Shown here: positions 1 through 7,274 of the stretch, in pieces
How positions within the stretch are numbered: the first letter of the stretch is position 1
How the letters are laid out: each line of letters begins with the position of its first letter
Assembly: GCF_001487165.1 (NCBI RefSeq)
Contig: NZ_LN913006.1
Location: forward strand, 183,580 to 247,579
Reading direction: 5' to 3'
Origin: Blautia massiliensis (ex Durand et al. 2017)
Lineage (GTDB): Bacteria > Bacillota > Clostridia > Lachnospirales > Lachnospiraceae
DNA length: 64,000 bases
Translations under genes and position numbers: made by a program
Notes under the pieces: generated by a model
The model's input: only the letters and a program-made list of their open reading frames with translations
What the model was told of the DNA's origin: nothing
The model's database searches: none

Positions 1-7
1 TATTTGT

Positions 8-67
8 GAGCCACATTTGTCACCTGCTCATAACCGTATAGCTGCGAAGCAGTTATGAGCCTGGCTC
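8..67. repeat. Long imperfect hairpin at the 3' end of the GntR gene
   Basis: GAGCCA (8-13) pairs with TGGCTC (62-67), GCTCATAAC (26-34) with GTTATGAGC (52-60), and a small inner CTGC/GCAG hairpin caps it. The stem reaches into the stop codon of the minus-strand regulator. There is no T-run on either side, so it is not a typical intrinsic terminator; it could be a REP-like element or an RNA 3'-end stabiliser. Confidence 0.6.
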
Positions 68-791
68 ATCGGCGCAGGGCATTATCATAAAATCGAAAAT
101 GATCCGGTCTGTGCCGTGACTGGGTATACTCAAACATCACACCGTCACTGTTATAAGTCTGGCTAGACACCACAGCCACGCAGTTATAATCCTTTACATT
201 CAGATGAAGATATTTTTCATCAATTTCTGTAACCTTTTCCACAGTCATGATACGTTTGCTGTTGACAATGGTCATATGAAGCACCTGTTCCAGATATTCA
301 TAGATAGAATGACTGGCAATCTCGGCAGTAAGGCCGGGAACGGATTCCTTCAGAAAATAATTATGGTTGATGATCAGCGGGATATCTTCAAGATAATGGA
401 TACGCTGAATATAATATACTTCTGCACCAGCGGGAAATCCTGTGTAAGCTGACTGATTTTTGCTGATACAAAGCTCTGTAAAAAGAGCCACCTCCGTATG
501 GGCATTCTGACCGTTCCTTGCAGCAGATTCCTTGAAGGTTTCGATCTCTCCGATGGTGAAAGCAGTCTTCTCGTTTGGACGGTAGATATTGCGGACACCT
601 TTTCCCTGCATGGTCTGTACATAGCCGTCACTGACAAGAAGACTGACCGCACGTCGCAGGGTATTGCGGGAGCAGCCGTAAGTCTGGATCAGAGTGTTTT
701 CGGAAGGCAGAAGCTCCTGATAGGCAAAGGTGTTGTCCTCTATTTTCATTTTCAGATCTTTATAGATATCTTCGTAAATACTTTTGGGCAT
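66..791 (-). CDS. GntR-family transcriptional regulator with UTRA domain (TreR-like)
   Basis: A 241-residue repressor. Residues 1-70 form the GntR winged helix, with the typical core LPSENTL..YGCSRNTLRRA and wing GYVQTMQGKG. The rest is a UTRA ligand-binding domain. The N-terminal half resembles the trehalose repressor TreR, so the effector may be a sugar phosphate, but no trehalose gene is visible and the genes downstream lie outside the window. A TTG start nine codons upstream is possible; I prefer ATG at 791 because GGAG lies seven bases before it. A sigma-A-like promoter is at 852-880. TreR-like specificity is inferred. Confidence 0.8.
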   Translation of the reverse strand: MPKSIYEDIYKDLKMKIEDNTFAYQELLPSENTLIQTYGCSRNTLRRAVSLLVSDGYVQTMQGKGVRNIYRPNEKTAFTIGEIETFKESAARNGQNAHTEVALFTELCISKNQSAYTGFPAGAEVYYIQRIHYLEDIPLIINHNYFLKESVPGLTAEIASHSIYEYLEQVLHMTIVNSKRIMTVEKVTEIDEKYLHLNVKDYNCVAVVSSQTYNSDGVMFEYTQSRHRPDHFRFYDNALRR

Positions 792-851
792 TTCAATTCT
801 CCATTCATGTTCGGTCAAAAATATATAGCAGGATTTATGATTTCTGAAATA

Positions 852-880
852 ATTATAAAAGATTTTCCCGGTAAGTGCAA
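852..880 (-). promoter_or_regulatory. Promoter of the GntR regulator
   Basis: On minus, -35 TTGCAC (875-880) and -10 TATAAT (852-857) are 17 bases apart, about 60 bases before the ATG at 791. Apart from this, the 318-base gap 792-1109 holds the terminator at 1040-1083 and a short GTAAGC/GCTTAC dyad near 1015-1035; I see no gene in it. Confidence 0.7.
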
Positions 881-1039
881 TGTAAATACCGTGGAATGTT
901 TAAACAAGTTACAGAGCATATTGATATGTTATGAGGATAGTATGAGAAATATAGATGAAATCAATTTGTGGCCATTCAAAATCATGATACTGGATTTCGA
1001 ACGCATATAAGCTGTAAGCGCCAGAGGGGCTTACGCGTA

Positions 1040-1083
1040 AACAAAAAGGAAATGTGACAGTGTAAAAACAGATCACATTTCCT
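1040..1083 (-). terminator. Intrinsic terminator of the DUF1275 gene
   Basis: AGGAAATGTGA (1047-1057) pairs with TCACATTTCCT (1073-1083), an 11-bp stem. On the minus strand it is followed by TTTTTGTTT, and it lies just after the stop codon at 1110. Confidence 0.85.
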
Positions 1084-1109
1084 CTTATTTTATCAAAGCT
1101 AAAATAAAG

Positions 1110-1841
1110 TCAGGCCTCTTTTTTCTTATAGGAAAGATTTCTGAAGCTGCTGCCGTCAGAAGCTGTGCTTCGGGTAACTGCCGGTGTATCGGCTGCGGTA
1201 TTCCGGTCTGCACTGATCAGCCATACAGCATAGAAGGCAGGAACCAGACAGAGCCATACGCCTGAGAGACCGCAGGTCATATACAGGATCAGAGACAAAG
1301 CTGCACCTGTATGAAAAGAAAGCAGCGTCATTCCGTAGAATTTTGCTTTAGCGCACTGTGCGCTGTCCTTTTTCATAAGGAACTGAGTGGCAGCTGTGGT
1401 GAACTGGCGAAGGTTGTTGGTGGAAAAGATCGTGGAGCTGTTATATCCGCCGGGAGCCTTGAAGGTACACCACTGGAAAGGCATTGCAAAGAACACGGGG
1501 TAAAGAGCCACAACCGGAGACATTCCGGAAGGAAAGAATCCCAGGAGCAGGATCGCAAAGATATCGATCCCGATACTGATAAAACGAAGATCTGCGGAAA
1601 AATGCTCTGGGATCCAGACCGTAAGGATAACAGCAGCCATATATATGAGAAGCGCACCCACACGCAGAAGCATATCCGAAAAATTCCTGCCTATGAGATC
1701 TCGCACAACACCAATAAGATTGGCTGTCTGGGCATTGCCAAAAAGATCTGCTCTTGACACAATGGCATAAAGCCCCAGGTATCCACCGATAAAAGATAAG
1801 GTGTAATGTATCAGAAAACGATATTTCATTTCCGTATGCAT
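1110..1841 (-). CDS. YoaK/DUF1275 family membrane protein
   Basis: A 243-residue integral membrane protein with about six hydrophobic segments. The N-terminal FIGGYLGLYAIVSRADLFGNAQTANLI and the central FFAMPFQWCTFKAPGGYNSS region match the DUF1275 (YoaK) family, whose members have no settled function. The tail from about residue 210 is hydrophilic, rich in Ser/Thr and ends in lysines, so probably cytoplasmic. ATG at 1841 is preceded by AAAGGAA at nine bases. The gene is monocistronic, with a promoter at 1903-1931 divergent from rpmJ and a terminator at 1040-1083. Family assignment is firm; function is unknown. Confidence 0.8.
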   Translation of the reverse strand: MHTEMKYRFLIHYTLSFIGGYLGLYAIVSRADLFGNAQTANLIGVVRDLIGRNFSDMLLRVGALLIYMAAVILTVWIPEHFSADLRFISIGIDIFAILLLGFFPSGMSPVVALYPVFFAMPFQWCTFKAPGGYNSSTIFSTNNLRQFTTAATQFLMKKDSAQCAKAKFYGMTLLSFHTGAALSLILYMTCGLSGVWLCLVPAFYAVWLISADRNTAADTPAVTRSTASDGSSFRNLSYKKKEA

Positions 1842-1902
1842 ATGTAAAGATTCCTTTCATTAAAATAGGCAGATTCCATATGTCTGCCGGACTTTGCCAC
1901 CC

Positions 1903-1931
1903 ATTATAATACAGCCTGCAAAAAAAATCAA
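1903..1931 (-). promoter_or_regulatory. Promoter of the DUF1275 gene
   Basis: On minus, -35 TTGATT (1926-1931), 17-base spacer, -10 TATAAT (1903-1908), about 60 bases before the start codon. It is back to back with the rpmJ promoter, with an A/T-rich tract between them. Confidence 0.7.
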
Positions 1932-1950
1932 AAATTTTTTAAATTTTTTC

Positions 1951-1979
1951 TTGCATTTCAGGAAAACAGGTGTTAGTAT
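1951..1979 (+). promoter_or_regulatory. Promoter of rpmJ and the alpha operon
   Basis: -35 TTGCAT (1951-1956), 17-base spacer, -10 TAGTAT (1974-1979). A/T tracts at 1919-1950 immediately upstream could act as an UP element, as expected for a ribosomal protein promoter. The transcript would begin about 80 bases before rpmJ. Confidence 0.7.
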
Positions 1980-2062
1980 ATATTTCAAGCGCGCAAATAC
2001 TGTGTATGAGTGCGCCTGTGAAACTGCAGATATGAGACTAATTTACGGAAGGAGGATTTCCA

Positions 2063-2176
2063 GTGAAAGTAAGATCATCTGTAAAGCCGATCTGCGAGAA
2101 GTGCAAGGTCATTAAGAGAAAGGGATCCATCAGAATCATCTGTGAGAACCCGAAGCACAAACAGCGTCAGGGTTGA
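2063..2176 (+). CDS. rpmJ: 50S ribosomal protein L36 (bL36)
   Basis: A 37-residue protein starting at GTG (2063), preceded by GGAGG at 2051-2055. The sequence begins [14 protein letters not shown] and keeps the zinc ligands Cys11, Cys14, Cys27 and His32, so it is the zinc-binding form. In most Firmicutes rpmJ follows infA in the long spc cluster; here a minus-strand gene lies upstream and rpmJ has its own promoter, so the cluster is interrupted before it. It is followed by the 307-base leader of rpsM. Confidence 0.97.
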   Translation: MKVRSSVKPICEKCKVIKRKGSIRIICENPKHKQRQG

Positions 2177-2483
2177 TTTCCATATCGGAACTTCTTTGGA
2201 ATGTTTGTGAAACGTGCGGCTGCAGTATGAAACACCCGGTAGGGTTGTTCTACTGAACAGATAATAAGCATGTATTGCCTAATACCGAGAGGCAACAGCG
2301 GTTAAGATCCGCAATTTCGGAAAGGCTGTGATTCGCCAATTACAGCTGGGTGTTTTACCGAGGCACCCCAATTAGGAAACTAGAAAAGAAAGCGGCAGGT
2401 CGATATGTCCCATTTCACCTTGCGAGAGCAAGTGACATACGATATGCGGAACTTTCAGAAACAGAAAATGGAGGAAACAGTAC
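2177..2483 (+). promoter_or_regulatory. Structured leader RNA before rpsM (candidate S4-type autoregulatory leader)
   Basis: A 307-base gap inside an otherwise compact ribosomal protein operon, with no ORF. Visible hairpins: 2245-2250/2255-2260; TTGCCT 2275-2280 with AGGCAA 2290-2295; GCGG 2298-2301 with CCGC 2309-2312; CTGTGATT 2326-2333 with AATTACAG 2338-2345; TATGTC 2404-2409 with GACATA 2434-2439, enclosing CTTGC/GCAAG around a GAGA loop at 2424-2427. ACACCC (2232-2237) pairs with GGGTGT (2348-2353) and encloses the first four. The rpsM ribosome site GGAGG is at 2470-2474. S4 is known to repress the E. coli alpha operon and B. subtilis rpsD through such leaders; assignment here is inference. 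Confidence 0.65.
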
Positions 2484-2852
2484 ATGGCTCGTATAGCTGG
2501 TGTAGACTTACCAAGAGAGAAACGTATTGAAATCGGTCTTACCTACATTTATGGAATTGGTAGACCAAGCGCAGATAAAATTCTTGCTAAAGCAGAGGTT
2601 AATCCTGACACACGTGTCAGAGATCTGACTGATGACGAGGTTAAGAGACTGAGTGCTGTTATTGATGAGACAATGACAGTAGAAGGTGATCTGAGAAGGG
2701 AAATCGCCCTTAACATCAAGAGACTGCAGGAGATTGGATGCTACAGAGGTATCCGTCATCGTAAAGGACTCCCGGTTCGTGGTCAGAAGACTAAGACAAA
2801 TGCGAGAACTCGCAAGGGACCGAAGAGAACTGTTGCAAACAAGAAGAAATAA
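2484..2852 (+). CDS. rpsM: 30S ribosomal protein S13 (uS13)
   Basis: A 122-residue S13 of the small-subunit head. It begins [21 protein letters not shown], has the helix-hairpin-helix-like [11 protein letters not shown] segment, and ends in the basic tail [15 protein letters not shown] that contacts tRNA and 16S rRNA in the family. ATG at 2484 follows GGAGG at 2470-2474. It is the first gene after the structured leader and probably the point at which that leader acts. rpsK follows after 55 bases. Confidence 0.98.
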   Translation: MARIAGVDLPREKRIEIGLTYIYGIGRPSADKILAKAEVNPDTRVRDLTDDEVKRLSAVIDETMTVEGDLRREIALNIKRLQEIGCYRGIRHRKGLPVRGQKTKTNARTRKGPKRTVANKKK

Positions 2853-2907
2853 TTTATAGATATAACTAATTAATTTCAATAAAAGGAAAGTGTAGGTTAG
2901 TTTTAAA

Positions 2908-3300
2908 ATGGCAAAAGTTACAAAGAAAACGACAAAACGTCGTGTCAAGAAAAACGTTGAACACGGACAGGCACACATTCAGTCTTCCTTCAACAATACA
3001 ATCGTCACACTGACAGATAACGAAGGAAACGCTCTTTCATGGGCAAGTGCCGGTGGTCTTGGATTTAAAGGTTCAAGGAAATCTACCCCTTATGCAGCAC
3101 AGATGGCAGCAGAGACTGCAACAAAGGCTGCTTTAATTCATGGATTAAAAACAGTAGACGTTATGGTAAAAGGCCCGGGCTCAGGCCGTGAAGCTGCAAT
3201 CCGTGCGCTTCAGGCATGCGGACTTGAAGTAACCAGCATTCGTGACGTAACTCCGGTTCCTCACAACGGATGCCGTCCACCAAAACGCAGAAGAGTCTAA
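2908..3300 (+). CDS. rpsK: 30S ribosomal protein S11 (uS11)
   Basis: A 130-residue S11, part of the platform of the small subunit. The family core is plain: [30 protein letters not shown], and the C-terminal [15 protein letters not shown]. The N-terminus is strongly basic. It is the second gene of the alpha operon, 55 bases after rpsM and 16 bases before rpsD. The Shine-Dalgarno before ATG 2908 is weak and distant, so translation may depend partly on rpsM. Confidence 0.98.
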   Translation: MAKVTKKTTKRRVKKNVEHGQAHIQSSFNNTIVTLTDNEGNALSWASAGGLGFKGSRKSTPYAAQMAAETATKAALIHGLKTVDVMVKGPGSGREAAIRALQACGLEVTSIRDVTPVPHNGCRPPKRRRV

Positions 3301-3316
3301 TTAGGAGGTAGTTGAA

Positions 3317-3910
3317 ATGGCAGTAAATAGAGTACCTGTTCTGAAAAGATGCAGATCCCTTGGCCTGGATCCGATTTACTTAGGAATTGATAAGAAGTCC
3401 ACAAGACAGTTAAAACGTGCAAACCGCAAGGTGTCTGAGTATGGTCTTCAGTTAAAAGAGAAACAGAAAGCAAAATTTATCTACGGAGTTCTTGAGAAAC
3501 CTTTCCGTAACTACTACAAGAAAGCCGACAGAATGCAGGGCCAGACAGGTGAGAACCTTATGGTTATGCTTGAGAGCAGACTTGACAACATCGTTTTCCG
3601 TATGGGATTTGCCAGAACAAGAAGAGAGGCTCGTCAGATCGTAGATCACAAGCACGTACTTGTTAACGGAAAATGTGTAAACATTCCGTCCTACCTGTGC
3701 AAAGCAGGAGACACAATTGAGATCAGAGAGAAGAGCAAAGGCTCTGAGAGATATAAAGGAATCCTTGAGATCACTGGCGGCAGACTTGTTCCGGAGTGGA
3801 TCGACGTTGATCAGGAGAACCTGAAGGGTGTAGTTAAAGAGCTTCCTACAAGAGAGCAGATCGATGTTCCTGTAAACGAGATGCTTATCGTCGAGCTGTA
3901 TTCTAAATAA
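3317..3910 (+). CDS. rpsD: 30S ribosomal protein S4 (uS4)
   Basis: A 197-residue S4, primary 16S rRNA binder and assembly starter. An N-terminal domain ([18 protein letters not shown]) is followed by the S4 RNA-binding domain at about residues 91-150 ([15 protein letters not shown]...[12 protein letters not shown]). The N-terminal four-cysteine zinc site of some S4 proteins is absent, so this is the zinc-free form. AGGAGG lies 8 bases before ATG 3317. In this gene order S4 is the likely autogenous repressor acting on the leader at 2177-2483. Confidence 0.98.
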   Translation: MAVNRVPVLKRCRSLGLDPIYLGIDKKSTRQLKRANRKVSEYGLQLKEKQKAKFIYGVLEKPFRNYYKKADRMQGQTGENLMVMLESRLDNIVFRMGFARTRREARQIVDHKHVLVNGKCVNIPSYLCKAGDTIEIREKSKGSERYKGILEITGGRLVPEWIDVDQENLKGVVKELPTREQIDVPVNEMLIVELYSK

Positions 3911-3994
3911 TTAGTAACTGTTTACTGTGTCTACAGTTATAAAAATTGGTAATACCCTCGAATGTTGATTAACCCAGAAGGAGGGAACCTTATA

Positions 3995-4954
3995 GTGTTT
4001 GATTTCAATAAACCAAAAATCGAAATTACCGAAATATCCGAAGATAAGAAGTTTGGAAGATTCGTTGTAGAGCCTCTGGAAAGAGGTTATGGTACTACCC
4101 TTGGCAATTCTTTAAGAAGAATTATGCTGTCCTCCCTTCCGGGAGCTGCAGTAAGCCAGGTGAAGATCGATGGTGTACTTCATGAATTCAGCTCCATTCC
4201 GGGCGTGAAGGAAGATGTGACCGAAATCATCATGAATCTGAAATCTCTTGCCATTAAGAATCACAGCAGTGACAATGAGCCGAAGACCGCATACATTGAG
4301 TGTGAGGGCAAAGGTGTTGTTACAGCAGCTGATATCCAGGCAGATCAGGATATTGAGATCATGAACCCGGATCAGGTGATCGCAACCCTGAACGGTGGAA
4401 AAGACTGCAGACTGGCCATGGAGCTTACCATTACCAAGGGTCGTGGCTATATCAGTGCAGACAAAGGCAAAACCGATGACATGCCGATCGGTATGATCGC
4501 AGTGGATGCGATCTACACACCGGTAGACAGAGTCAACATGATCGTAGAGAATACACGAGTTGGTCAGGTAACTGACTTCGACAAGCTTACACTGGATGTA
4601 TATACCAATGGAACACTTGATCCGGATGAGGCAGTCAGCCTTGCAGCGAAGGTTCTCAGCGAGCATTTAAACCTGTTCATTGATCTTTCCGAGAATGCTA
4701 AGACCGCAGAGGTTATGATCGAGAAAGAAGACAATGAGAAGGAAAAGGTTCTGGAGATGAGCATTGATGAGCTTGAGCTCTCTGTTCGTTCCTACAACTG
4801 CCTTAAGAGAGCCGGTATCAATACGGTTGAAGAATTATGCAACAAGACTTCTGACGATATGATGAAGGTTCGTAATCTGGGCCGCAAATCCTTAGAGGAA
4901 GTACTTGCAAAACTCAAAGAGCTGGGACTTCAGCTCCAGCCTACAGAGGAATAA
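3995..4954 (+). CDS. rpoA: DNA-directed RNA polymerase alpha subunit
   Basis: A 319-residue alpha subunit. The N-terminal domain (about 1-230) carries the dimerisation and beta-contact signature [20 protein letters not shown]. An acidic linker (about 240-260) leads to the C-terminal domain with [20 protein letters not shown] and the LGRKSLEE helix that binds UP elements and activators. An in-frame ATG lies at 3962, but GTG at 3995 gives the usual [10 protein letters not shown] start and is preceded by AAGGAGGG at 3978-3985. It sits 84 bases after rpsD and 91 bases before rplQ. Confidence 0.97.
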   Translation: MFDFNKPKIEITEISEDKKFGRFVVEPLERGYGTTLGNSLRRIMLSSLPGAAVSQVKIDGVLHEFSSIPGVKEDVTEIIMNLKSLAIKNHSSDNEPKTAYIECEGKGVVTAADIQADQDIEIMNPDQVIATLNGGKDCRLAMELTITKGRGYISADKGKTDDMPIGMIAVDAIYTPVDRVNMIVENTRVGQVTDFDKLTLDVYTNGTLDPDEAVSLAAKVLSEHLNLFIDLSENAKTAEVMIEKEDNEKEKVLEMSIDELELSVRSYNCLKRAGINTVEELCNKTSDDMMKVRNLGRKSLEEVLAKLKELGLQLQPTEE

Positions 4955-5045
4955 TCCGGAAACAGAGTAATGAGTGGGGTGTCAGCAGCAGGGCAGTAAG
5001 ACCGAACAAGCATGTCCTGGTGTCCCACAGATGGAGGATAATAAA

Positions 5046-5582
5046 ATGGCAAAATATAGAAAATTAAGCAGAACATCTAACCAGAGAAAAGCACTTCTCA
5101 GAAATCAGGTTACAAACCTTCTTCATCACGGAAAGATCGTGACAACAGAAGCTAAGGCTAAAGAGATCCGTAAGATCGCTGAGGGACTTATTGCTATGGC
5201 TGTACGTGAGAAAGACAATTTCGAGACAGTTACAGTAACAGCTAAGGTTGCTCGTAAAGATGCTGACGGAAAACGTGTAAAAGAAGTCGTAGACGGCAAA
5301 AAGAAAACAGTTTACGATGAAGTTCAGAAAGAGATCAAGAAAGATGCTCCTTCCAGACTTCATGCACGTCGTGAGATGATGAAAGTTTTCTATCCTGTAA
5401 CAGAGGTTCCTGCTAAGGGCGCTGGCAGAAAGAAAAATACAAAAGAAGTTGACATGGTTGATAAGATGTTCAGCGAGATCGCTCCGAAATACGCAGATCG
5501 TAACGGTGGTTACACAAGAATCGTTAAGATCGGACAGCGTAAAGGCGATGCAGCAATGGAAGTTCTTATCGAGCTTGTATAA
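5046..5582 (+). CDS. rplQ: 50S ribosomal protein L17 (bL17), long form
   Basis: A 178-residue L17 near the peptide exit tunnel. The N-terminal MAKYRKLSRTSNQRKALLRNQ and the C-terminal NGGYTRIVKIGQRKGDAAMEVLIELV are typical. Short L17 proteins are about 120 residues; here about 55 extra charged residues (about 76-135, rich in Lys/Glu/Asp) sit in the middle. Such insertions are common in Lachnospiraceae as I recall. ATG 5046 follows GGAGG at 5034-5038. The gene ends the operon, with a strong terminator at 5601-5635. Confidence 0.97.
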   Translation: MAKYRKLSRTSNQRKALLRNQVTNLLHHGKIVTTEAKAKEIRKIAEGLIAMAVREKDNFETVTVTAKVARKDADGKRVKEVVDGKKKTVYDEVQKEIKKDAPSRLHARREMMKVFYPVTEVPAKGAGRKKNTKEVDMVDKMFSEIAPKYADRNGGYTRIVKIGQRKGDAAMEVLIELV

Positions 5583-5600
5583 TTTACTTCTGACCGATTT

Positions 5601-5635
5601 AAAGGACATTTGCAGAAATGCAGATGTCCTTTTTT
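5601..5635 (+). terminator. Terminator of the alpha operon
   Basis: AAAGGACAT (5601-5609) pairs with ATGTCCTTT (5624-5632), with an inner TGCA/TGCA stem around GAAA, followed by a T-run. It lies 19 bases after the rplQ stop. Confidence 0.9.
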
Positions 5636-5780
5636 AATATTCCAAAAAACTCGAAAAAATGCAGAAATGGTGGGTTTTCGACCATAAATTACATTAAGAT
5701 ATCATAATTTGAATAACAAATCATGGTATAATATATAGAACAAAAAGTAACAATGATGGAGTAAAAGGGGATACATAAAT

Positions 5781-6160
5781 ATGACGATGATGACCATTGC
5801 CATTTGTGATGATATGCAGGCGGATGCGAGAAAACTTCACAAACAGCTTGAGCGGATCGTTCCAGGGTCAGAAATTCGGATATTTAAAAGCGGCGAGCTT
5901 TTATTGGAAGAATTGGAAAAGAAAAGGAAACCTGAGGTAAGCTGAATGACTTCGAAAAACAGCTTGACGACGGTACATTTTTGCGGTGTCATCAGAGCTT
6001 TATAGTAAATATGGAACGGGTCACAGGAGCTGAAAATGACAGCTTCCATATCGGAGAGCATGTAATACCGATCTCCCGATCCTATAATCGGAATGCACAC
6101 GAGAAATATGATGAATATCTGAGACTTCAGCAGGAATATGACGAGGAAGAAGAGGATTAA
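5781..6160 (+). pseudogene. LytTR-family response regulator, internally deleted
   Basis: The first piece (5781-5945, 54 codons) begins MTMMTIAICDDMQADARKLH, a receiver-domain start with its acidic pair, and stops at TGA 5943-5945 just before the phosphoacceptor aspartate would come. The second piece (5942-6160), in another frame, reads FLRCHQSFIVNMERV and IPISRSYNRNAHEKY, the C-terminal half of a LytTR DNA-binding domain. About 110 residues of a normal 240-residue AgrA/LytR-type regulator are gone, with a frame change. An extended -10 (TGGTATAAT, TATAAT at 5727-5732) precedes it. No sensor kinase remains. It looks dead. Confidence 0.8.
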
Positions 6161-6161
6161 C

Positions 6162-6190
6162 TTGATTATTATCCTTTTTTAGCGTACAAT
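6162..6190 (+). promoter_or_regulatory. Promoter of the small ORF-GDPD-murT-gatD transcript
   Basis: -35 TTGATT (6162-6167), 17-base spacer, -10 TACAAT (6185-6190), about 48 bases before the ATG of the 51-residue ORF. The tight spacing from here to 9961 suggests one transcript. Confidence 0.65.
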
Positions 6191-6237
6191 CGGTAATGTA
6201 TGAAATACGACTACACGTATGCGAAAGGATGATAAAC

Positions 6238-6393
6238 ATGGTCGGTGGGACTTTTGGTATTACCGGACAGAAACAATATAGGAATGGTTTGGGACAGGTT
6301 CCCGGATATGATAAATTTGCAGAAGATAAAAAGGAAAGCAGCGAGGAAATGTTTTCCTTTACGTCTTGTGCATTTTTTTGTTGCCTGAGATGA
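6238..6393 (+). CDS. Small ORF of unknown function, coupled to the GDPD gene
   Basis: A 51-residue ORF. ATG 6238 has AAAGGA at 6224-6229, eight bases upstream, and its TGA stop overlaps the next gene's ATG (ATGA, 6390-6393). That arrangement supports real translation. The protein starts MVGGTFGITGQKQYRNGLGQ, is charged in the middle, and ends in a hydrophobic, cysteine-rich tail SCAFFCCLR. I do not recognise a family. It could be a leader ORF that couples translation, a peptide precursor, or the head of a decayed gene. Confidence 0.45.
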   Translation: MVGGTFGITGQKQYRNGLGQVPGYDKFAEDKKESSEEMFSFTSCAFFCCLR

Positions 6394-7244
6394 TGCGACG
6401 TTTTATACTGACATTGGAAATACTGTTTGTATCGCTTTTTCTTCTGGGAGGAAGTTTTCCGGAAACAGAAACTGCCCGGAATACATCAGGAGGATTTAGC
6501 TGGAAGGACTACAGGACCATTGCACATGCTCTGGGAGGTATGGACGGAAAGGATTACCTGAATTCCAGAGAGGGATTTCTGTTCATGTATGAACAGGGAG
6601 TTCGTCTTTTTGAATTGGATCTTTCCAGGACATCCGATGGAGTATGGGTCTGCAGGCATAACTGGAACGATTCCATGGGACAGTGGGATGGCAACGGAAA
6701 AAAAGTCCTTACAGAAAAGGAATTCAGACAAAGTAAAATATATGGGAAATACACCCCCATGACACTGGAGGATTTTTTCCTTCTTCTGAAAGATTATCCG
6801 GATGCATATGTGCTGATCGATTCCAAACAGTATTCTCTTCGCAATTATCAGAGAACACTGGAGGATTACAGTGATTATGTGGAAATCGCCAGGAATGCAG
6901 GTGCCGGTGAGACGCTGGATCGGATCATTCCGGAAATCTACAATGAAGCAATGTTTCCCGGAACGGCCATGCTCTATTCTTTTCCTTCCTATGTATATTC
7001 ACTGTGGCAGGAGTATTCTGTGGAAGAGCTGGAGTATATTGCATCCTTCTGTAAAGAAAAGGGAATTCCGGCAGCAACAGTATACTGGGAGTATTGGTCA
7101 GAAGAAACGGAGAAGATCTTTGAAAAAAACGGGATCAGTCTGTATGTTTATACGGTTAATGACCGTGACCAGGCCAGAAGATACATTTCGCAGGGAGCAG
7201 AAGGAATCTGTACCGATTTCCTGACAGCGGAAGATCTGTGGTAA
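6390..7244 (+). CDS. Glycerophosphodiester phosphodiesterase family protein
   Basis: A 284-residue protein with an N-terminal signal or anchor (MMRRFILTLEILFVSLFLLGG) and a GDPD TIM barrel. The family marks are visible: AHALGG near the start (the usual first motif is AHRG, so the arginine is missing), FELDLSRTSDGVWVCRHN for the metal-binding E-D and catalytic His, and the C-terminal YVYTVND...GICTDF. GDPD enzymes cleave glycerophosphodiesters from phospholipids or teichoic acids; this one probably acts outside the membrane. It lacks a clear Shine-Dalgarno and overlaps the upstream small ORF, so translation is likely coupled. murT follows after 30 bases. Confidence 0.8.
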   Translation: MMRRFILTLEILFVSLFLLGGSFPETETARNTSGGFSWKDYRTIAHALGGMDGKDYLNSREGFLFMYEQGVRLFELDLSRTSDGVWVCRHNWNDSMGQWDGNGKKVLTEKEFRQSKIYGKYTPMTLEDFFLLLKDYPDAYVLIDSKQYSLRNYQRTLEDYSDYVEIARNAGAGETLDRIIPEIYNEAMFPGTAMLYSFPSYVYSLWQEYSVEELEYIASFCKEKGIPAATVYWEYWSEETEKIFEKNGISLYVYTVNDRDQARRYISQGAEGICTDFLTAEDLW

Positions 7245-7274
7245 GAGAAATAAAAACAAAGGAATCAGAAGATT

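Noticed and set aside
498..1010. A plus-strand ORF opposite the GntR gene
   Set aside because: It lies mostly antisense to a well-supported regulator and has no recognisable domain or ribosome site.
2177..2483. A group II intron fragment (GTGCGGC resembles an intron 5' end)
   Set aside because: I find no domain V hairpin or intron 3' end, and no reverse transcriptase. A ribosomal protein leader explains place and size better.
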